64,000 nucleotides of DNA from Kitasatospora sp. CB01950 (GCF_001905465.1 NZ_LISX01000008.1:288280-352279); one strand, 5' to 3'; counted from the stretch's first letter, positions 20,778 to 30,501 are shown. Translations and numbers: made by a program. The notes: generated by a model from the letters alone, not told the origin.

Positions 20778-21671
20778 ATGTTCCAGCGGACGGTAGACAG
20801 CACCGAGACCATCACCTTCGACGAGGCCGTGCACATCCTGCACGTCCGGGCCGTCGACGGCACCGTGAACGTGGTCCCCACCGAGGGACCGGCGCGCCTC
20901 GAAGTGGCGGCCCTGGAGGGCGAACCGCTGGAGGTCACCCTGCTCGACGGCGTGCTCACCGTCAGCTACAAGGACCTCAGCTGGGCCGAGTTCGGCGAGG
21001 CCGCGAAGTCCGTGCAGACCGTGAAGTCGTACTTCTCCGGCCTGCGCCGCAAGCGCCGGGTCGAGGTCACGGTGGCCGTTCCGGCCGCCGCCGCGGTCAA
21101 GGTCGGCACGGTCTCCGCGCACGCCACCGTCTCCGGCATCGCCGGCGAGGTCGGCGTGCACGGCGCCAGCGGCGACACCACGCTGGCCGGGCTGACCGGC
21201 CTGGTCTCCGCCAACACCGTCTCGGGCGACGTGGACGCCGAGGGCCTGTCCGGCGAGCTGAAGGTCAACACGGTCTCCGGCGCGGTCACCCTGGTGGCCG
21301 GCAGCGCCACCCGGATCCGCGCCCACTCGGTGTCCGGCGCGGTCACCCTCGACCTGGACGCCGCCACCCCCACCGACATCGGCGTGACCACCGTCTCCGG
21401 CGCGGTCGGCGTCCGACTGCCCTCGTTCGCCGACGCCAAGGTCCAGGCCGGCACCACCAGCGGCACCCTCTCCAGCGCCTTCGCCGAGCTCCAGGTCGGC
21501 GGCGGCTGGGGTTCCAAGAAGCTCTCCGGCCAGCTCGGCTCGGGCGCCGGCCGCCTCCAGGTGACCACCGTCACCGGTGCGGTCACCGTCCAGCGCCGTC
21601 CCGACGCCGAGGAGGACCGGCCGGCCAAGGAACTGCCCGCCGGCCCGCTCGACCTGACCAAGGAGGTCTGA
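20778..21671 (+). CDS. DUF4097-family beta-helix-like protein
   Basis: A 297-residue protein built of short repeating strands such as NTVSGDVDAEGLSG, NTVSGAVTLVAG, HSVSGAVTLDLD and TTVSGAVGVRLP. This is the hallmark of DUF4097 (putative adhesin) proteins, which likely fold into a right-handed beta-helix. No signal peptide or membrane segment is seen. The ATG at 20778 follows GGGGA. The padR gene starts 2 bases after its stop, with the ribosome-binding site AAGGAGG inside the end of this gene, so the two are one translationally close operon. Exact role unknown; the family is often linked to envelope-stress regulators. Confidence 0.88.
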   Translation: MFQRTVDSTETITFDEAVHILHVRAVDGTVNVVPTEGPARLEVAALEGEPLEVTLLDGVLTVSYKDLSWAEFGEAAKSVQTVKSYFSGLRRKRRVEVTVAVPAAAAVKVGTVSAHATVSGIAGEVGVHGASGDTTLAGLTGLVSANTVSGDVDAEGLSGELKVNTVSGAVTLVAGSATRIRAHSVSGAVTLDLDAATPTDIGVTTVSGAVGVRLPSFADAKVQAGTTSGTLSSAFAELQVGGGWGSKKLSGQLGSGAGRLQVTTVTGAVTVQRRPDAEEDRPAKELPAGPLDLTKEV

Positions 21672-21672
21672 G

Positions 21673-22668
21673 ATGACCCCGGTGTTCGGCCACGGCCGGC
21701 TCCGTCTGTACCTGTTGAAGCTGCTCGACGAGAGCCCCCGCCACGGGTACGAGGTGATCCGCCTGCTGGAGGAGCGCTTCCACGGCCTGTACGCGCCCTC
21801 CGCGGGCACCGTCTACCCCCGGCTCGCCAAGCTGGAGGCCGAGGGCCTGGTCAGCCACACCACCGAGGGCGGCCGCAAGGTCTACCGGCTGACCGACGCC
21901 GGGCGCGCCGAACTCGCCTCCCGGCAGGCCGAACTGACGGCCCTGGAGGTGGAGATCCACGACTCGGTGGGCCAGCTCGCCGGTGCCATCCGGCAGGACG
22001 TCCGGGACAGCGCCAAGGACCTGCGCGCCGAGCTGTGGCAGCAGGCCGAGCAGACCCCGGCCGCCGGCGGCGACCCGTTCGCCACCCCCTGGCAGAGCAA
22101 GGAGTCCTGGCAGCGCGCCAAGGACGAGTTCTCCCGCCTCAAGGCCGAGGCCAAGGAGCAGGCCCGCCGCGCCAAGGAGCAGGAGAAGGCGGCCCGGCAG
22201 CAGGCCAAGGCCGCCGAGGCCGAGGCCAAGCGGCTGCGCGAGCAGTCCAAGGCCGCCCGCACCGCCGCCCAGCAGGAGGCGCTGCGGCTCAAGCGCCGGA
22301 TCGAGGAGCAGGTCCGCGAGCACACCTCGCACGGCGACTGGTCCACCGGCCTCGCCGAGGGCCTGGCCGAACTGACCCGCGGCCTCGGCTCGCTGGCCGA
22401 CGCCGCCCGCTGGGGCTCCACCGACACCCCGGCCGCCGAGGAACCCGTCCGGATCGACCTCGACAAGGACGCCGCCCCCGGCGACCTGCCGGACTGGGCC
22501 CGCACCGATCCGTCCGGCGACCCGGCCCGCGAACTGGAACGCCTGCTCGACCGCTTCCGCGACCACGTCCGGGACACCGCCCGTGACCGCGGCGTCAACG
22601 CCGCCGACCTGGCCCGCGCCCAGCAGGCCCTGGCCGCAGCCGCCCACGCCCTGCACGGGCGCCGCTGA
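21673..22668 (+). CDS. PadR-family regulator with a long C-terminal coiled coil
   Basis: A 331-residue protein, about three times a minimal PadR. Residues 1-85 form the PadR winged helix (LYLLKLLDESPRHGYEVIRL; GTVYPRLAKLEAEGLV; GRKVYRLTDAG). Residues of about 140-225 are an uninterrupted Lys/Ala/Glu/Gln coiled coil, followed by an acidic C-terminal region with HVRDTARDRGVNAADLARAQ. It is co-transcribed with DUF4097, and the palindromes before that gene suggest autoregulation. The long coil could mediate oligomerisation or membrane/partner contact; its purpose is not known. Confidence 0.88.
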   Translation: MTPVFGHGRLRLYLLKLLDESPRHGYEVIRLLEERFHGLYAPSAGTVYPRLAKLEAEGLVSHTTEGGRKVYRLTDAGRAELASRQAELTALEVEIHDSVGQLAGAIRQDVRDSAKDLRAELWQQAEQTPAAGGDPFATPWQSKESWQRAKDEFSRLKAEAKEQARRAKEQEKAARQQAKAAEAEAKRLREQSKAARTAAQQEALRLKRRIEEQVREHTSHGDWSTGLAEGLAELTRGLGSLADAARWGSTDTPAAEEPVRIDLDKDAAPGDLPDWARTDPSGDPARELERLLDRFRDHVRDTARDRGVNAADLARAQQALAAAAHALHGRR

Positions 22669-22673
22669 GACCC

Positions 22674-22707
22674 GGAGGGCCCCTGACTGGACGGACAGGG
22701 GCCCTCC
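22674..22707. terminator. bidirectional terminator
   Basis: Perfect 12-base stem (22674-22685 with 22696-22707) and 10-base loop between the convergent padR and dehydrogenase genes. Confidence 0.9.
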
Positions 22708-22710
22708 GAC

Positions 22711-23673
22711 TCAGGGCGTCAGCACCAGCTTGCCGAACACCTGCCCCCGCTCCAGCTGCTCGAACGCCGACCGGGCCTCCGCCAGCGGCCGCACCGAGTC
22801 GATCACCGGGCGCACCCCGGAGTTCGCGCACAGCGCCAGCAGGCCGGCCAGCTCCTCCTTCGAACCCATGGTCGAACCGACCACCTTCAGCTCCAGGAAG
22901 AAGATCCGGTTCAGCTCGGCGGCCTTCGGGCTCGGCCCGCTGGTCGCCCCCGAGATCACGATCGTGCCGCCCGGACGCAGCGACTTCACCGAGTGCGACC
23001 ACGTCGCCGCACCCACCGTCTCCATCACCGCGTCCACCCGCTCCGGCAGCCGGGCCCCGCTCTCGAACGCGGCGTCCGCGCCCAGCTCCACCGCCCGGGC
23101 CCGCTTGGCCTCGTCCCGGCCGGTCACCCACACCCGCAGGCCCGCCGCCTTCCCCAGCACCACCAGTGCCGTCGACACCCCGCCACCGGCGCCCTGCACC
23201 AGCACCGTGTCGCCCGGCTTCACGCCCGCGTTGGTGAACAGCATCCGGTACGCCGTCAGCCACGCGGTCGGCAGGCACGCCGCCTGCTCGAAGCTCAGCT
23301 CCTTCGGCTTCGGCAGCAGGTTCCACGTCGGCACCGCGACGCGCTGCGCGAACGTCCCCTGGTACCGCTCGGTGAGGATCGACCGCGGCTCGTCCGGTCC
23401 CACCCCGTGGCCGCTCTGCCCGACCACCGAGTGGATCACCACCTCGTTGCCGTCCTCATCGACGCCTGCGGCATCACACCCCAGGACCATCGGCAACCGC
23501 CCCTCCGGCAGCCCCACCCCCCGCAACGACCACAGATCATGGTGGTTCAACGTGGCGGCCTTCACCGTCACCACACTCCACCCAGGCCGCACCGCGGGCT
23601 CGGGCACCTCGCCCAACTCCAGCGCGCTCAACGGATCGTCAGGACTGATACGGGCGGCATAGGCAGCAAACAT
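22711..23673 (-). CDS. zinc-type alcohol dehydrogenase-like (MDR) oxidoreductase
   Basis: A 320-residue medium-chain dehydrogenase/reductase. N-terminal GroES-like fold with LNHHDLWSLRGVG and LGCDAAGV; Rossmann domain with VLVQGAGGGVSTALVVLGKAAG (the NADP-type AxxGxxG pattern) and AVELGADAAFE. It lacks the four-cysteine structural zinc cluster, so it belongs with quinone-oxidoreductase-like reductases despite the family name. The ATG at 23673 has only a weak ribosome-binding site. Substrate unknown. Convergent with padR. Confidence 0.88.
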   Translation of the reverse strand: MFAAYAARISPDDPLSALELGEVPEPAVRPGWSVVTVKAATLNHHDLWSLRGVGLPEGRLPMVLGCDAAGVDEDGNEVVIHSVVGQSGHGVGPDEPRSILTERYQGTFAQRVAVPTWNLLPKPKELSFEQAACLPTAWLTAYRMLFTNAGVKPGDTVLVQGAGGGVSTALVVLGKAAGLRVWVTGRDEAKRARAVELGADAAFESGARLPERVDAVMETVGAATWSHSVKSLRPGGTIVISGATSGPSPKAAELNRIFFLELKVVGSTMGSKEELAGLLALCANSGVRPVIDSVRPLAEARSAFEQLERGQVFGKLVLTP

Positions 23674-23800
23674 GCCCGGACCATAGCCCTGCGGCCGCCC
23701 GGCTGTTAACCACGACTCACTGTGAGACGACGCATATTGCGCACGCGGGCGGGTGCGAACCTGCGCGGACGCGGAGAGCACAACCAGGGAGAGCACAACC

Positions 23801-23926
23801 AGGGGCGCGGGGAACTGCGCGAAGCGGAAGGCCCCCAACCGCAAGGTCGCGACGCGGGCAATGACTTGCCGTTGATCGCGACCTCACGGACGGGTCGGCG
23901 CTTGTCGCGCAGTTCCCCGCGCCCCT
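23801..23926. repeat. dispersed palindromic repeat, copy 1
   Basis: A 126-base element bounded by perfect 22-base inverted arms (23801-23822 and 23905-23926) containing CGCGGGGAACTGCGCGA. Inside is a second hairpin, GGTCGCGA (23845-23852) with TCGCGACC (23875-23882). It ends 6 bases beyond the malic-enzyme stop. Two tandem 15-base GAGAGCACAACCAGG units lead into it. A related copy is at 29689-29814. No coding capacity; could fold as a cruciform and end transcription. Confidence 0.88.
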
Positions 23927-23932
23927 GTGCTC

Positions 23933-25126
23933 CTACAGCCGCGCGAGCCCCTCCGCCTTCGCCGCCGCCGCGACGGCCCGCGTGACCGCCGGGGCGACCC
24001 TCTCGTCGAAGGGGGACGGGATGACCTTCTGTGCGGTCAGCTCGTCCGCGACGACGCCCGCCAGGGCCTTCGCGGCGGCGAGCTTCATGCCCTCGGAGAT
24101 CCGGCTGGCCCGGACCGACAGCGCGCCGGCGAAGATGCCCGGGAAGGCCAGCACGTTGTTGATCTGGTTCGGGAAGTCGGAGCGCCCGGTGGCCACGACG
24201 GCCGCGTAGCGGTGGGCGACCTCGGGGTGGATCTCCGGCGTGGGGTTGGCCATCGCGAAGATGAAGCAGCCGGGCGCCATGGTGGCGACGGCCTCCTCGG
24301 GGACGGTGCCGCCGGAGACGCCGATGAAGACGTCCGCGCCGTTCAGGGCGTCCGCGAGGCTGCCCTTCCGGCCGGTCCGGTTGGTGAGCGCGGCGATCTC
24401 CGCCTTGACGTCGGTGAGGTCGCCGCGGCCCTCGTGCACCACGCCGCGGCGGTCGCAGACGGCGACGTCGCCGATGCCGGCGGCGACCAGCATCTTGGCG
24501 ATGGCGATGCCGGCCGCGCCGGCGCCGGAGATGACGGCGCGGAGGTCGCCGATCTCGCGGCCGGTCACCTTGGCGGCGTTCCAGAGCGCGGCGGTGGTGA
24601 CGATCGCGGTGCCGTGCTGGTCGTCGTGGAAGACGGGGATGTCGAGGCGCTCCTGGAGCTGCTTCTCGATCTCGAAGCAGCGCGGGGCGGCGATGTCCTC
24701 CAGGTTGACGCCGCCGAAGGACGGGGCCATCCGAACCACGGTCTCGACGATCTCGTCGACCTCGGTGCAGGCCAGCGCGATCGGCACCGCGTCCACGCCG
24801 CCGAACTGCTTGAACAGGATGGCCTTGCCCTCCATGACGGGCAGCGAGGCTTCGGGGCCGATGTCGCCGAGGCCGAGCACCGCGGTGCCGTCGGTGACGA
24901 CGGCGACGGTGTTGGCCTTCCAGGTGTAGTCGTTGACCAGCGCGGGCTGTTCGGCGATGGCGGTGCAGACCCGGGCCACGCCGGGGGTGTACGCGAGGGA
25001 CAGGTCGTCCGCGTCGCGCACGGGGACGGTCGCCCGGATCTCCATCTTGCCGCCGCGGTGCAGCGCGAAGACGGCGTCGACCGGGTCGTCCGTGCTCTGG
25101 GTTTCGGTGATGATCTCCGCTGCCAC
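23933..25126 (-). CDS. NAD(P)-dependent malic enzyme
   Basis: A 397-residue malate oxidoreductase that decarboxylates malate to pyruvate. It has the malic-enzyme signatures [44 protein letters not shown] and [11 protein letters not shown] (metal-binding acidic residues), and a Rossmann motif [15 protein letters not shown]. The short bacterial type, with no phosphotransacetylase fusion. Start GTG 25126, with GAAGAGG 5 bases upstream. S. coelicolor carries a malic enzyme at the equivalent place. Coenzyme preference cannot be read with certainty. Confidence 0.95.
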   Translation of the reverse strand: MAAEIITETQSTDDPVDAVFALHRGGKMEIRATVPVRDADDLSLAYTPGVARVCTAIAEQPALVNDYTWKANTVAVVTDGTAVLGLGDIGPEASLPVMEGKAILFKQFGGVDAVPIALACTEVDEIVETVVRMAPSFGGVNLEDIAAPRCFEIEKQLQERLDIPVFHDDQHGTAIVTTAALWNAAKVTGREIGDLRAVISGAGAAGIAIAKMLVAAGIGDVAVCDRRGVVHEGRGDLTDVKAEIAALTNRTGRKGSLADALNGADVFIGVSGGTVPEEAVATMAPGCFIFAMANPTPEIHPEVAHRYAAVVATGRSDFPNQINNVLAFPGIFAGALSVRASRISEGMKLAAAKALAGVVADELTAQKVIPSPFDERVAPAVTRAVAAAAKAEGLARL

Positions 25127-25706
25127 AATGACCTCTTCGTCATATCGGCGAAGGCGCTTCCGACGGACTTCGACCCGTTCGCGCGCCGGTGCGCGAAGGA
25201 CGGGCACGCCGTGGTCGGCGTACCCGTGGCCGGGTCGGGGCGCTGCCGTCGGGCGGGCGCCCTCGAATGAGGGTTTAGGTGTTCTGCGCTGTTTCGTCGG
25301 GACGCCGGCATCGCACCTTGCACCGGGTCCGTCTTGTTCCGCGTGGCCCCCGAAGCGAGGGGTCCGCAGGCACTCGCAGGAGTGAACGCAGACACGTGTG
25401 GGAGCTGGTGCCTCGGATACGGAGCCGGTGACGGCTTCCGTTCCTGCGCACCTCCGGCCCTGTGGCGAACCGGCGGTCTGAGTTCTGCGTCGGGGGTCAC
25501 CCGTTACCAGATTCTGACACACCCGCCACCGGGGTCGTCCGGGAGGGATGGCAGTATCCGGGGTTCGACCACCGTTGTCCGGACGTTCCCCCGCCCTTTC
25601 GGCGCTGTCCGGCATCTCCCGCCGCCGTCGTGCGGTCGCGCACACCCTGGTGCGCCCGTGCCCGGCGGAGGAGGACCGCACCACCTCTCCCACAGGAGCA
25701 CGTGTC
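25127..25706. other. 580-base divergent intergenic region
   Basis: No gene of credible codon use is seen on either strand. It must carry promoters for malic enzyme (minus) and for the first binding protein (plus), but I find no hexamer pair or palindrome good enough to name. Confidence 0.5.
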
Positions 25707-26636
25707 ATGTCGTTCGCCTCCCTCTCCTCCGGTTCCGCTGCAAGACAGCGCCTCGGCATCGCTGCGGCGGCCGGGTCCCTTCTGCTGACCGCGTGCGGCA
25801 GCTCTTCCTCGGGCGGCCCGGCCGCCCCCGACCTGCACGGGCAGCTGCCCGAGCAGGTGCGCAGCACGGGGGTGCTGCGGATCGGCACGGACCTGGGGTA
25901 CGCCCCGATCGGGTTCAAGAACGCCGCGGGCAAGCCGGACGGCCTGGACGTGGACCTGGCGAACGCGCTGGGCGGGGTGCTGGGGGTGCGGGTGGAGTTC
26001 TCCCAGGTGCCGTTCGACAAGCTGTTCATGGGGCTGCAGGCCCACCAGTTCGACGTGGTGATGGCCGGTGTGACGGACAACCTGCAGCGCCGGGACGGCA
26101 CCGACGCCAAGGGCATGAAGATGAACTCCGGCGTCGACTTCGTGGACTACTTCGTCACCGGCACCTCGATCGTGGTGGCCAAGGGCAACCCGCAGAAGAT
26201 CACCACGCTGGACGACCTGTGCGGGCGGACGGTGGCGCTGCAGCGCGGCACCGTTCAGGCGACGCTGGCGGAGCGTCAGGCGGGGGTGTGCGAGAAGTCC
26301 TCGCACAAGAAGCTGACGGTGCAGGAGACCGACACCGACGACCAGGCGTTGGCGCTGGTGGCGCAGGGCAAGGCGGCCGCGGACCTGAGTGACACGCCCG
26401 CCGCGGCGTACGCGGCGCAGCAGGGGCGCGGTGGGGCGCAGTTCCAGGTGACGGGCGAGCAGATGCAGGCGGGGCCGTACGGCATCGTGCTGTCCAAGGA
26501 GGACACGGTGCTGCGGGACACCCTGGTGAAGGCGCTCGACCGGGTGATCCGCAGCGGTGAGTACGACAAGATCCTTTCGAAGTGGGGCCTGTCCGCAGGT
26601 GCGGCGCAGAACGCGGTGGTGAACGGCGGCTTCTGA
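25707..26636 (+). CDS. lipoprotein substrate-binding protein (SBP_bac_3), first of two
   Basis: A 309-residue periplasmic-type binding protein tethered by a lipid: the signal peptide ends in the lipobox LLTAC, Cys at about residue 30. The family-3 polar amino-acid binding fold shows in GVLRIGTDLGYAPIGFKNAAG and LDVDLANALG. It starts an apparent amino-acid uptake cluster. A second, clearly paralogous binding protein follows after 302 bases with its own promoter region. AGGAG precedes the ATG at 25707. Ligand unknown; it may share the permease and ATPase encoded downstream. Confidence 0.92.
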   Translation: MSFASLSSGSAARQRLGIAAAAGSLLLTACGSSSSGGPAAPDLHGQLPEQVRSTGVLRIGTDLGYAPIGFKNAAGKPDGLDVDLANALGGVLGVRVEFSQVPFDKLFMGLQAHQFDVVMAGVTDNLQRRDGTDAKGMKMNSGVDFVDYFVTGTSIVVAKGNPQKITTLDDLCGRTVALQRGTVQATLAERQAGVCEKSSHKKLTVQETDTDDQALALVAQGKAAADLSDTPAAAYAAQQGRGGAQFQVTGEQMQAGPYGIVLSKEDTVLRDTLVKALDRVIRSGEYDKILSKWGLSAGAAQNAVVNGGF

Positions 26637-26938
26637 CCGGGCCGCGTGGGGACGGGCCCGGACCGGTGGCGGTTCCGGGCCCCGACACGCCCAAGGTGCA
26701 TACTTATGCGCAATGTGACATGGCTAGGATAATGGTCCGAATAGCGGACACATGGTGGTCCTGTTATCCGATTTTGATCTGATCCGAGGTCCGATCGGCC
26801 GTGCACGGTGGCAGGATTCCCCACACATCGGATCCACCTGTCACCTCGGCGGAGGGTGGCGAGAGCACCGACCCCGCTGTACCGCACCGCTCCCCCCGCG
26901 GCGCAGACCCGTCCGACCCCCAGGAGGAGATCCCCCTC
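26637..26938. other. 302-base gap between the two binding-protein genes
   Basis: No gene is seen. The middle (about 26695-26790) is unusually AT-rich for this window and contains TAGGAT (26725-26730) as a possible -10 element, so the second binding protein probably has its own promoter. No convincing -35 partner was found. Confidence 0.4.
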
Positions 26939-27883
26939 ATGACTGCTCGCACCCAGCGCACCCGGCTCATCGCCGCTGCCGCCGTCCTCGCCACCGGCTC
27001 CCTGCTCCTCACCGCGTGCGGCAGCAACACCGCCTCGTCCGGCTCGGCCGGTGCCGCGGGCCCCGCGGCCATACCGACCCAGGCCGTCCCGGCCGCGTCC
27101 GCCGACCCCGCGCTGGCCGCCCTGCTCCCGGCCGACGTGAAGTCCTCCGGCAAGCTCGTGGTCGCCGCCGACGCGTCGTACGCGCCCAACGAGTTCAAGG
27201 ACGAGAGCGGCAAGATCGTCGGCATGGACATCGACCTAGCGGTCGCCATCGCCCAGAAGCTCGGCCTGACCGCGGACGTCCAGAACGCCGACTTCACCTC
27301 GATCATCCCGGGCATCACGTCGAACAAGTACCAGCTCGGCATGAGCTCCTTCACCGACACGAAGGAGCGGGAGGCCACCGTCGACATGATCACCTACTTC
27401 ACCGCGGGCTCCGCCGCCGCCGTGAAGAAGGGCAACCCGGCCAAGATCGACCCCAAGGACCTGTGCGGCAAGAAGGTCGCGGTGCAGACCGGCACCACCC
27501 AGGCCGACGAGATCAAGGACGTCCGCAACCCGGACTGCGTCAAGGCCGGCAAGCCGACCATCCCGAACGACGGCGACAAGTTCACCCTCCAGACGGACGT
27601 CACCCAGTCCCTGATGGCCGGCCGCGAGCAGGTGATGCTCGCCGACTCCCCGGTCATCGACTACGCGCTGAAGCAGACCGGCGGCCAGCTGGAGAAGCTC
27701 GGCGACACCTACGACTCCGCCCCCTACGGCGCGATCGTCAACAAGGGCAGCGAGCTGACCAAGGCCGTCCAGGGCGCGATCACCGCGCTGATCGCCGACG
27801 GCACCTACAAGACGATCCTCGACAAGTGGGGCGTCTCCGCGGGCGCCGTCACCACCTCCGAGATCAACGCCGCCAAGAGCTGA
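26939..27883 (+). CDS. lipoprotein substrate-binding protein (SBP_bac_3), second of two
   Basis: A 314-residue binding lipoprotein with lipobox LLTAC, then the amino-acid-binding fold: GKLVVAADASYAPNEFKDE, MDIDLAVAIAQKLG, DLCGKKVAVQTGTTQ. It resembles its upstream neighbour throughout, so the two arose by duplication and may differ in ligand. AGGAGGAGA precedes the ATG at 26939. Followed by permease and ATPase genes in the same direction with short gaps, so this is the core operon of a polar amino-acid ABC importer. Confidence 0.93.
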   Translation: MTARTQRTRLIAAAAVLATGSLLLTACGSNTASSGSAGAAGPAAIPTQAVPAASADPALAALLPADVKSSGKLVVAADASYAPNEFKDESGKIVGMDIDLAVAIAQKLGLTADVQNADFTSIIPGITSNKYQLGMSSFTDTKEREATVDMITYFTAGSAAAVKKGNPAKIDPKDLCGKKVAVQTGTTQADEIKDVRNPDCVKAGKPTIPNDGDKFTLQTDVTQSLMAGREQVMLADSPVIDYALKQTGGQLEKLGDTYDSAPYGAIVNKGSELTKAVQGAITALIADGTYKTILDKWGVSAGAVTTSEINAAKS

Positions 27884-27918
27884 CCCCCTGCCGCCCGAAC
27901 CCCTGCCGAGGTAATCAC

Positions 27919-28881
27919 GTGAACAAGACCGACCAGGGGTCGGTGACATCGGGACGGCCTGAGGCCATCAAGGCCGTCCCGGTCCGCCACCCCGGACGTT
28001 GGGCCGGAGTGGCGGTCATCGCCGTCCTCGCGGCGATGCTGTTGCACACCCTCATCTACAACCCCGCCTTCATGTGGGACGTGGTCTGGCAGACCATGCA
28101 GGACCGGACCGTGCTGCACGGCATCTGGGTGACCATCGAGCTGACCGTGCTGTCGATGGTGATCGGCGTGGTCGGCGGCGTGCTGCTGGCCGTCATGCGG
28201 CTGTCCGGCAACGCGGTGCTGTCCGGCACCGCCTGGTTCTACATCTGGATCTTCCGCGGCACCCCGCTGCTGGTGCAGTTGGTGTTCTGGAACAACATCG
28301 GCTACCTGTGGCCGAAGCTGTCGATCGGCATCCCGTTCGGCCCGTCCTTCTTCTCCGAGGACGCCAACACCCTCGTCCCGGTGTTCACCGCCGCCCTGCT
28401 CGGCCTCGCGCTGAACGAGGCCGCGTACATGGCGGAGATCGTCCGGGCCGGCGTCCAGTCGGTGGACGAGGGCCAGACCGAGGCCGCCCACGCGCTCGGC
28501 ATGTCGAAGGCCGCCACCATGCGCCGGATCGTGCTGCCGCAGGCGATGCGGGTGATCATCCCGCCGACCGGCAACGAGACCATCTCGATGCTGAAGAACT
28601 CCTCGCTGGTCCAGGTGATCGCGCTGGTCGAGCTGTTCACCGCCGGCCACGACATCTACGCCCGCACCTTCCAGACCGTGCCGGTGCTGATCGCGGTCTC
28701 CATCTACTACCTGCTGATGACCTCGGTCATGACGGTCGGCCAGTACTACATCGAGCGGCACTACGCCCGGGGCGCCAACCGGACGCTGCCACCCACCCCG
28801 ATCCAGCGGTTGCGGGCCCTGCTCGGCGGCTCCTCCGCCCGCAAGCCCGCCGCGGTGACGGACGAAGGGAGCCAGGCATGA
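27919..28881 (+). CDS. polar amino-acid ABC transporter permease
   Basis: A 320-residue HisM/GlnP-type membrane permease with about five segments. The ATPase-contact EAA loop is [20 protein letters not shown], and [14 protein letters not shown] is typical of the family. GTG start at 27919, with GAGG upstream. It overlaps the ATPase gene by four bases (ATGA), showing translational coupling. Only one permease gene is present, so it probably acts as a homodimer. Confidence 0.94.
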   Translation: MNKTDQGSVTSGRPEAIKAVPVRHPGRWAGVAVIAVLAAMLLHTLIYNPAFMWDVVWQTMQDRTVLHGIWVTIELTVLSMVIGVVGGVLLAVMRLSGNAVLSGTAWFYIWIFRGTPLLVQLVFWNNIGYLWPKLSIGIPFGPSFFSEDANTLVPVFTAALLGLALNEAAYMAEIVRAGVQSVDEGQTEAAHALGMSKAATMRRIVLPQAMRVIIPPTGNETISMLKNSSLVQVIALVELFTAGHDIYARTFQTVPVLIAVSIYYLLMTSVMTVGQYYIERHYARGANRTLPPTPIQRLRALLGGSSARKPAAVTDEGSQA

Positions 28882-29675
28882 CCGACCTGACCAAGGCGCC
28901 GGTGGCGGTCGACGACCGCCCGATGGTCAAGGCCGAGGGCGTGCACAAGTCGTACGGCCAGGTCGAGGTGCTCAAGGGCATCGACCTGGAGGTCAAGCAG
29001 AGCGAGGTGTTCTGCCTGGTCGGCCCGTCCGGCTCCGGCAAGTCCACCTTCCTGCGGTGCATCAACCACCTGGAGAAGATCAACGCCGGCCGGCTGTACG
29101 TCGACGGCGAGCTGGTCGGCTACCAGCAGCGCGGCGACCGGCTGTACGAGCTGAAGGACCGCGAGGTCGCGCTGAAGCGCCGGGACATCGGCATGGTGTT
29201 CCAGCGGTTCAACCTGTTCCCGCACATGACGGCACTGGAGAACGTCATCGAGGCGCCGGTGCAGGTCAAGAAGGAGAACCGGGCCGCCGCCAAGGAACGG
29301 GCGATGGCCCTGCTGGAGCGGGTCGGACTGTCCGACAAGGCCCGCAACTACCCCACCCAGCTCTCCGGCGGCCAGCAGCAGCGGGTGGCGATCGCCCGGG
29401 CGCTGGCCATGCAGCCCAAGCTGATGCTGTTCGACGAGCCCACCTCGGCGCTCGACCCCGAACTGGTCGGCGAGGTGCTGGACGTCATGCGCGGCCTGGC
29501 CGAGGAGGGCATGACGATGATCGTGGTCACCCACGAGATGGGCTTCGCCCGCGAGGTCGGCGACGCCCTGGTGTTCATGGACGGCGGCGTGGTCGTCGAG
29601 TCCGGCCACCCGCGCGAGGTGCTCACCAACCCGCAGCACGAGCGCACCAGGGCATTCCTCTCCAAGGTGCTCTGA
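28878..29675 (+). CDS. polar amino-acid ABC transporter ATP-binding protein
   Basis: A 265-residue GlnQ/HisP-type ATPase: Walker [11 protein letters not shown]-loop in [12 protein letters not shown], signature LSGGQQQR, Walker [13 protein letters not shown], and switch His in VVTHEMGFA. It powers the importer formed with the upstream permease and binding proteins. The ATG at 28878 overlaps the permease stop. The gene ends 13 bases before a dispersed palindromic repeat, which may serve as terminator. Confidence 0.96.
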   Translation: MTDLTKAPVAVDDRPMVKAEGVHKSYGQVEVLKGIDLEVKQSEVFCLVGPSGSGKSTFLRCINHLEKINAGRLYVDGELVGYQQRGDRLYELKDREVALKRRDIGMVFQRFNLFPHMTALENVIEAPVQVKKENRAAAKERAMALLERVGLSDKARNYPTQLSGGQQQRVAIARALAMQPKLMLFDEPTSALDPELVGEVLDVMRGLAEEGMTMIVVTHEMGFAREVGDALVFMDGGVVVESGHPREVLTNPQHERTRAFLSKVL

Positions 29676-29688
29676 CAACGCACAACCA

Positions 29689-29814
29689 GGGGCGCGGGGA
29701 ACTGCGCGAGGGGGAACGCGCCACGTCCGCAAGATCGCGACGCAGGACAATGACCTGCACGTGATCGCGACCTTGCGGACGTGACTTGCGCTTGTCGCTC
29801 AGTTCCCCGCGCCC
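29689..29814. repeat. dispersed palindromic repeat, copy 2
   Basis: The second copy of the element at 23801-23926, about the same length. The outer arms begin with GGGGCGCGGGGAACTG (29689 on) and close with CAGTTCCCCGCGCCC (to 29814), with one mismatch. The inner stem is longer here: GTCCGCAAG-x-TCGCGA pairs with TCGCGA-x-CTTGCGGAC, and CAGG pairs with CCTG at the tip. It follows the ABC operon and precedes the CGNR gene. Confidence 0.87.
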
Positions 29815-29901
29815 GCCCGCTTTCGCGCCCGCAGGGCTCTCGTGCCCGCTGTAATACCCTGGAGTCCTTCAGCCCGTTACACCCCCCCTGGAAGGACCCC
29901 C

Positions 29902-30501
29902 GTGGATCTCGCCTCGTACGCCGACTTCGCCGTCCGGCTGGTCAACAGCGAGGAGCCGGCCCGCGGCACCGACGACCTCACCTCGGTGGACGCCGTCCGG
30001 GCCCTGTTCGGCACCACCTCGGCCCGGGCCTCCGCGCTCGCCGACGAGTCGGACCTGCCCAGGCTGCGCGGCGTCCGCACCCGGCTGCGCGGCGTCTTCG
30101 AGGCCGCCGCCGAGAGCGAGGACGTCCGCGCCGTCAACCTGCTGAACAGCCTGATGGTGGAGTACCCCGTCAGCCCGCTGGTCTCCGGCCACGACGACCT
30201 GGACGACACCGGCCGGCCCAACTGGCACCTGCACCTGGCCGACAACGCGCCCACCGCCGCCGCCAATTACGCCGCGGTCGCCTGCATGGGGCTGGCCATC
30301 CACCTCACCGAGCTCGGCGTCGACCGGCTCGGCATCTGCCAGGCCTCGCCCTGCCGCAACGCCTACCTGGACACCTCCACCAACCGCTCCCGCCGCTACT
30401 GCTCGGACCGCTGCGCCACCCGCGCCAACGTGGCCGCCTACCGGGCCCGCAAGCGCCAGGAGGCGCTGCGCGCCTCGGCCGCCGCGACCGCACAGGACTG
30501 A
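29902..30501 (+). CDS. CGNR zinc-finger / ABATE-domain regulator
   Basis: A 199-residue putative DNA-binding regulator. The N-terminal ABATE-type domain ([30 protein letters not shown]) is followed by a C-terminal zinc finger: [14 protein letters not shown], then [20 protein letters not shown]. The four Cys are intact, but the eponymous C-G-N-R tetrapeptide reads C-A-T-R here. GTG start at 29902 with GGAAGGA upstream. Convergent with sodX, stops only 8 bases apart. Target genes unknown. Confidence 0.85.
   Translation: MDLASYADFAVRLVNSEEPARGTDDLTSVDAVRALFGTTSARASALADESDLPRLRGVRTRLRGVFEAAAESEDVRAVNLLNSLMVEYPVSPLVSGHDDLDDTGRPNWHLHLADNAPTAAANYAAVACMGLAIHLTELGVDRLGICQASPCRNAYLDTSTNRSRRYCSDRCATRANVAAYRARKRQEALRASAAATAQD

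Noticed and set aside
16305-21809. Open frame of 1834 codons antisense to kgd
   Set aside because: Antisense shadow of kgd and its neighbours; composition is repetitive and no domain is visible.
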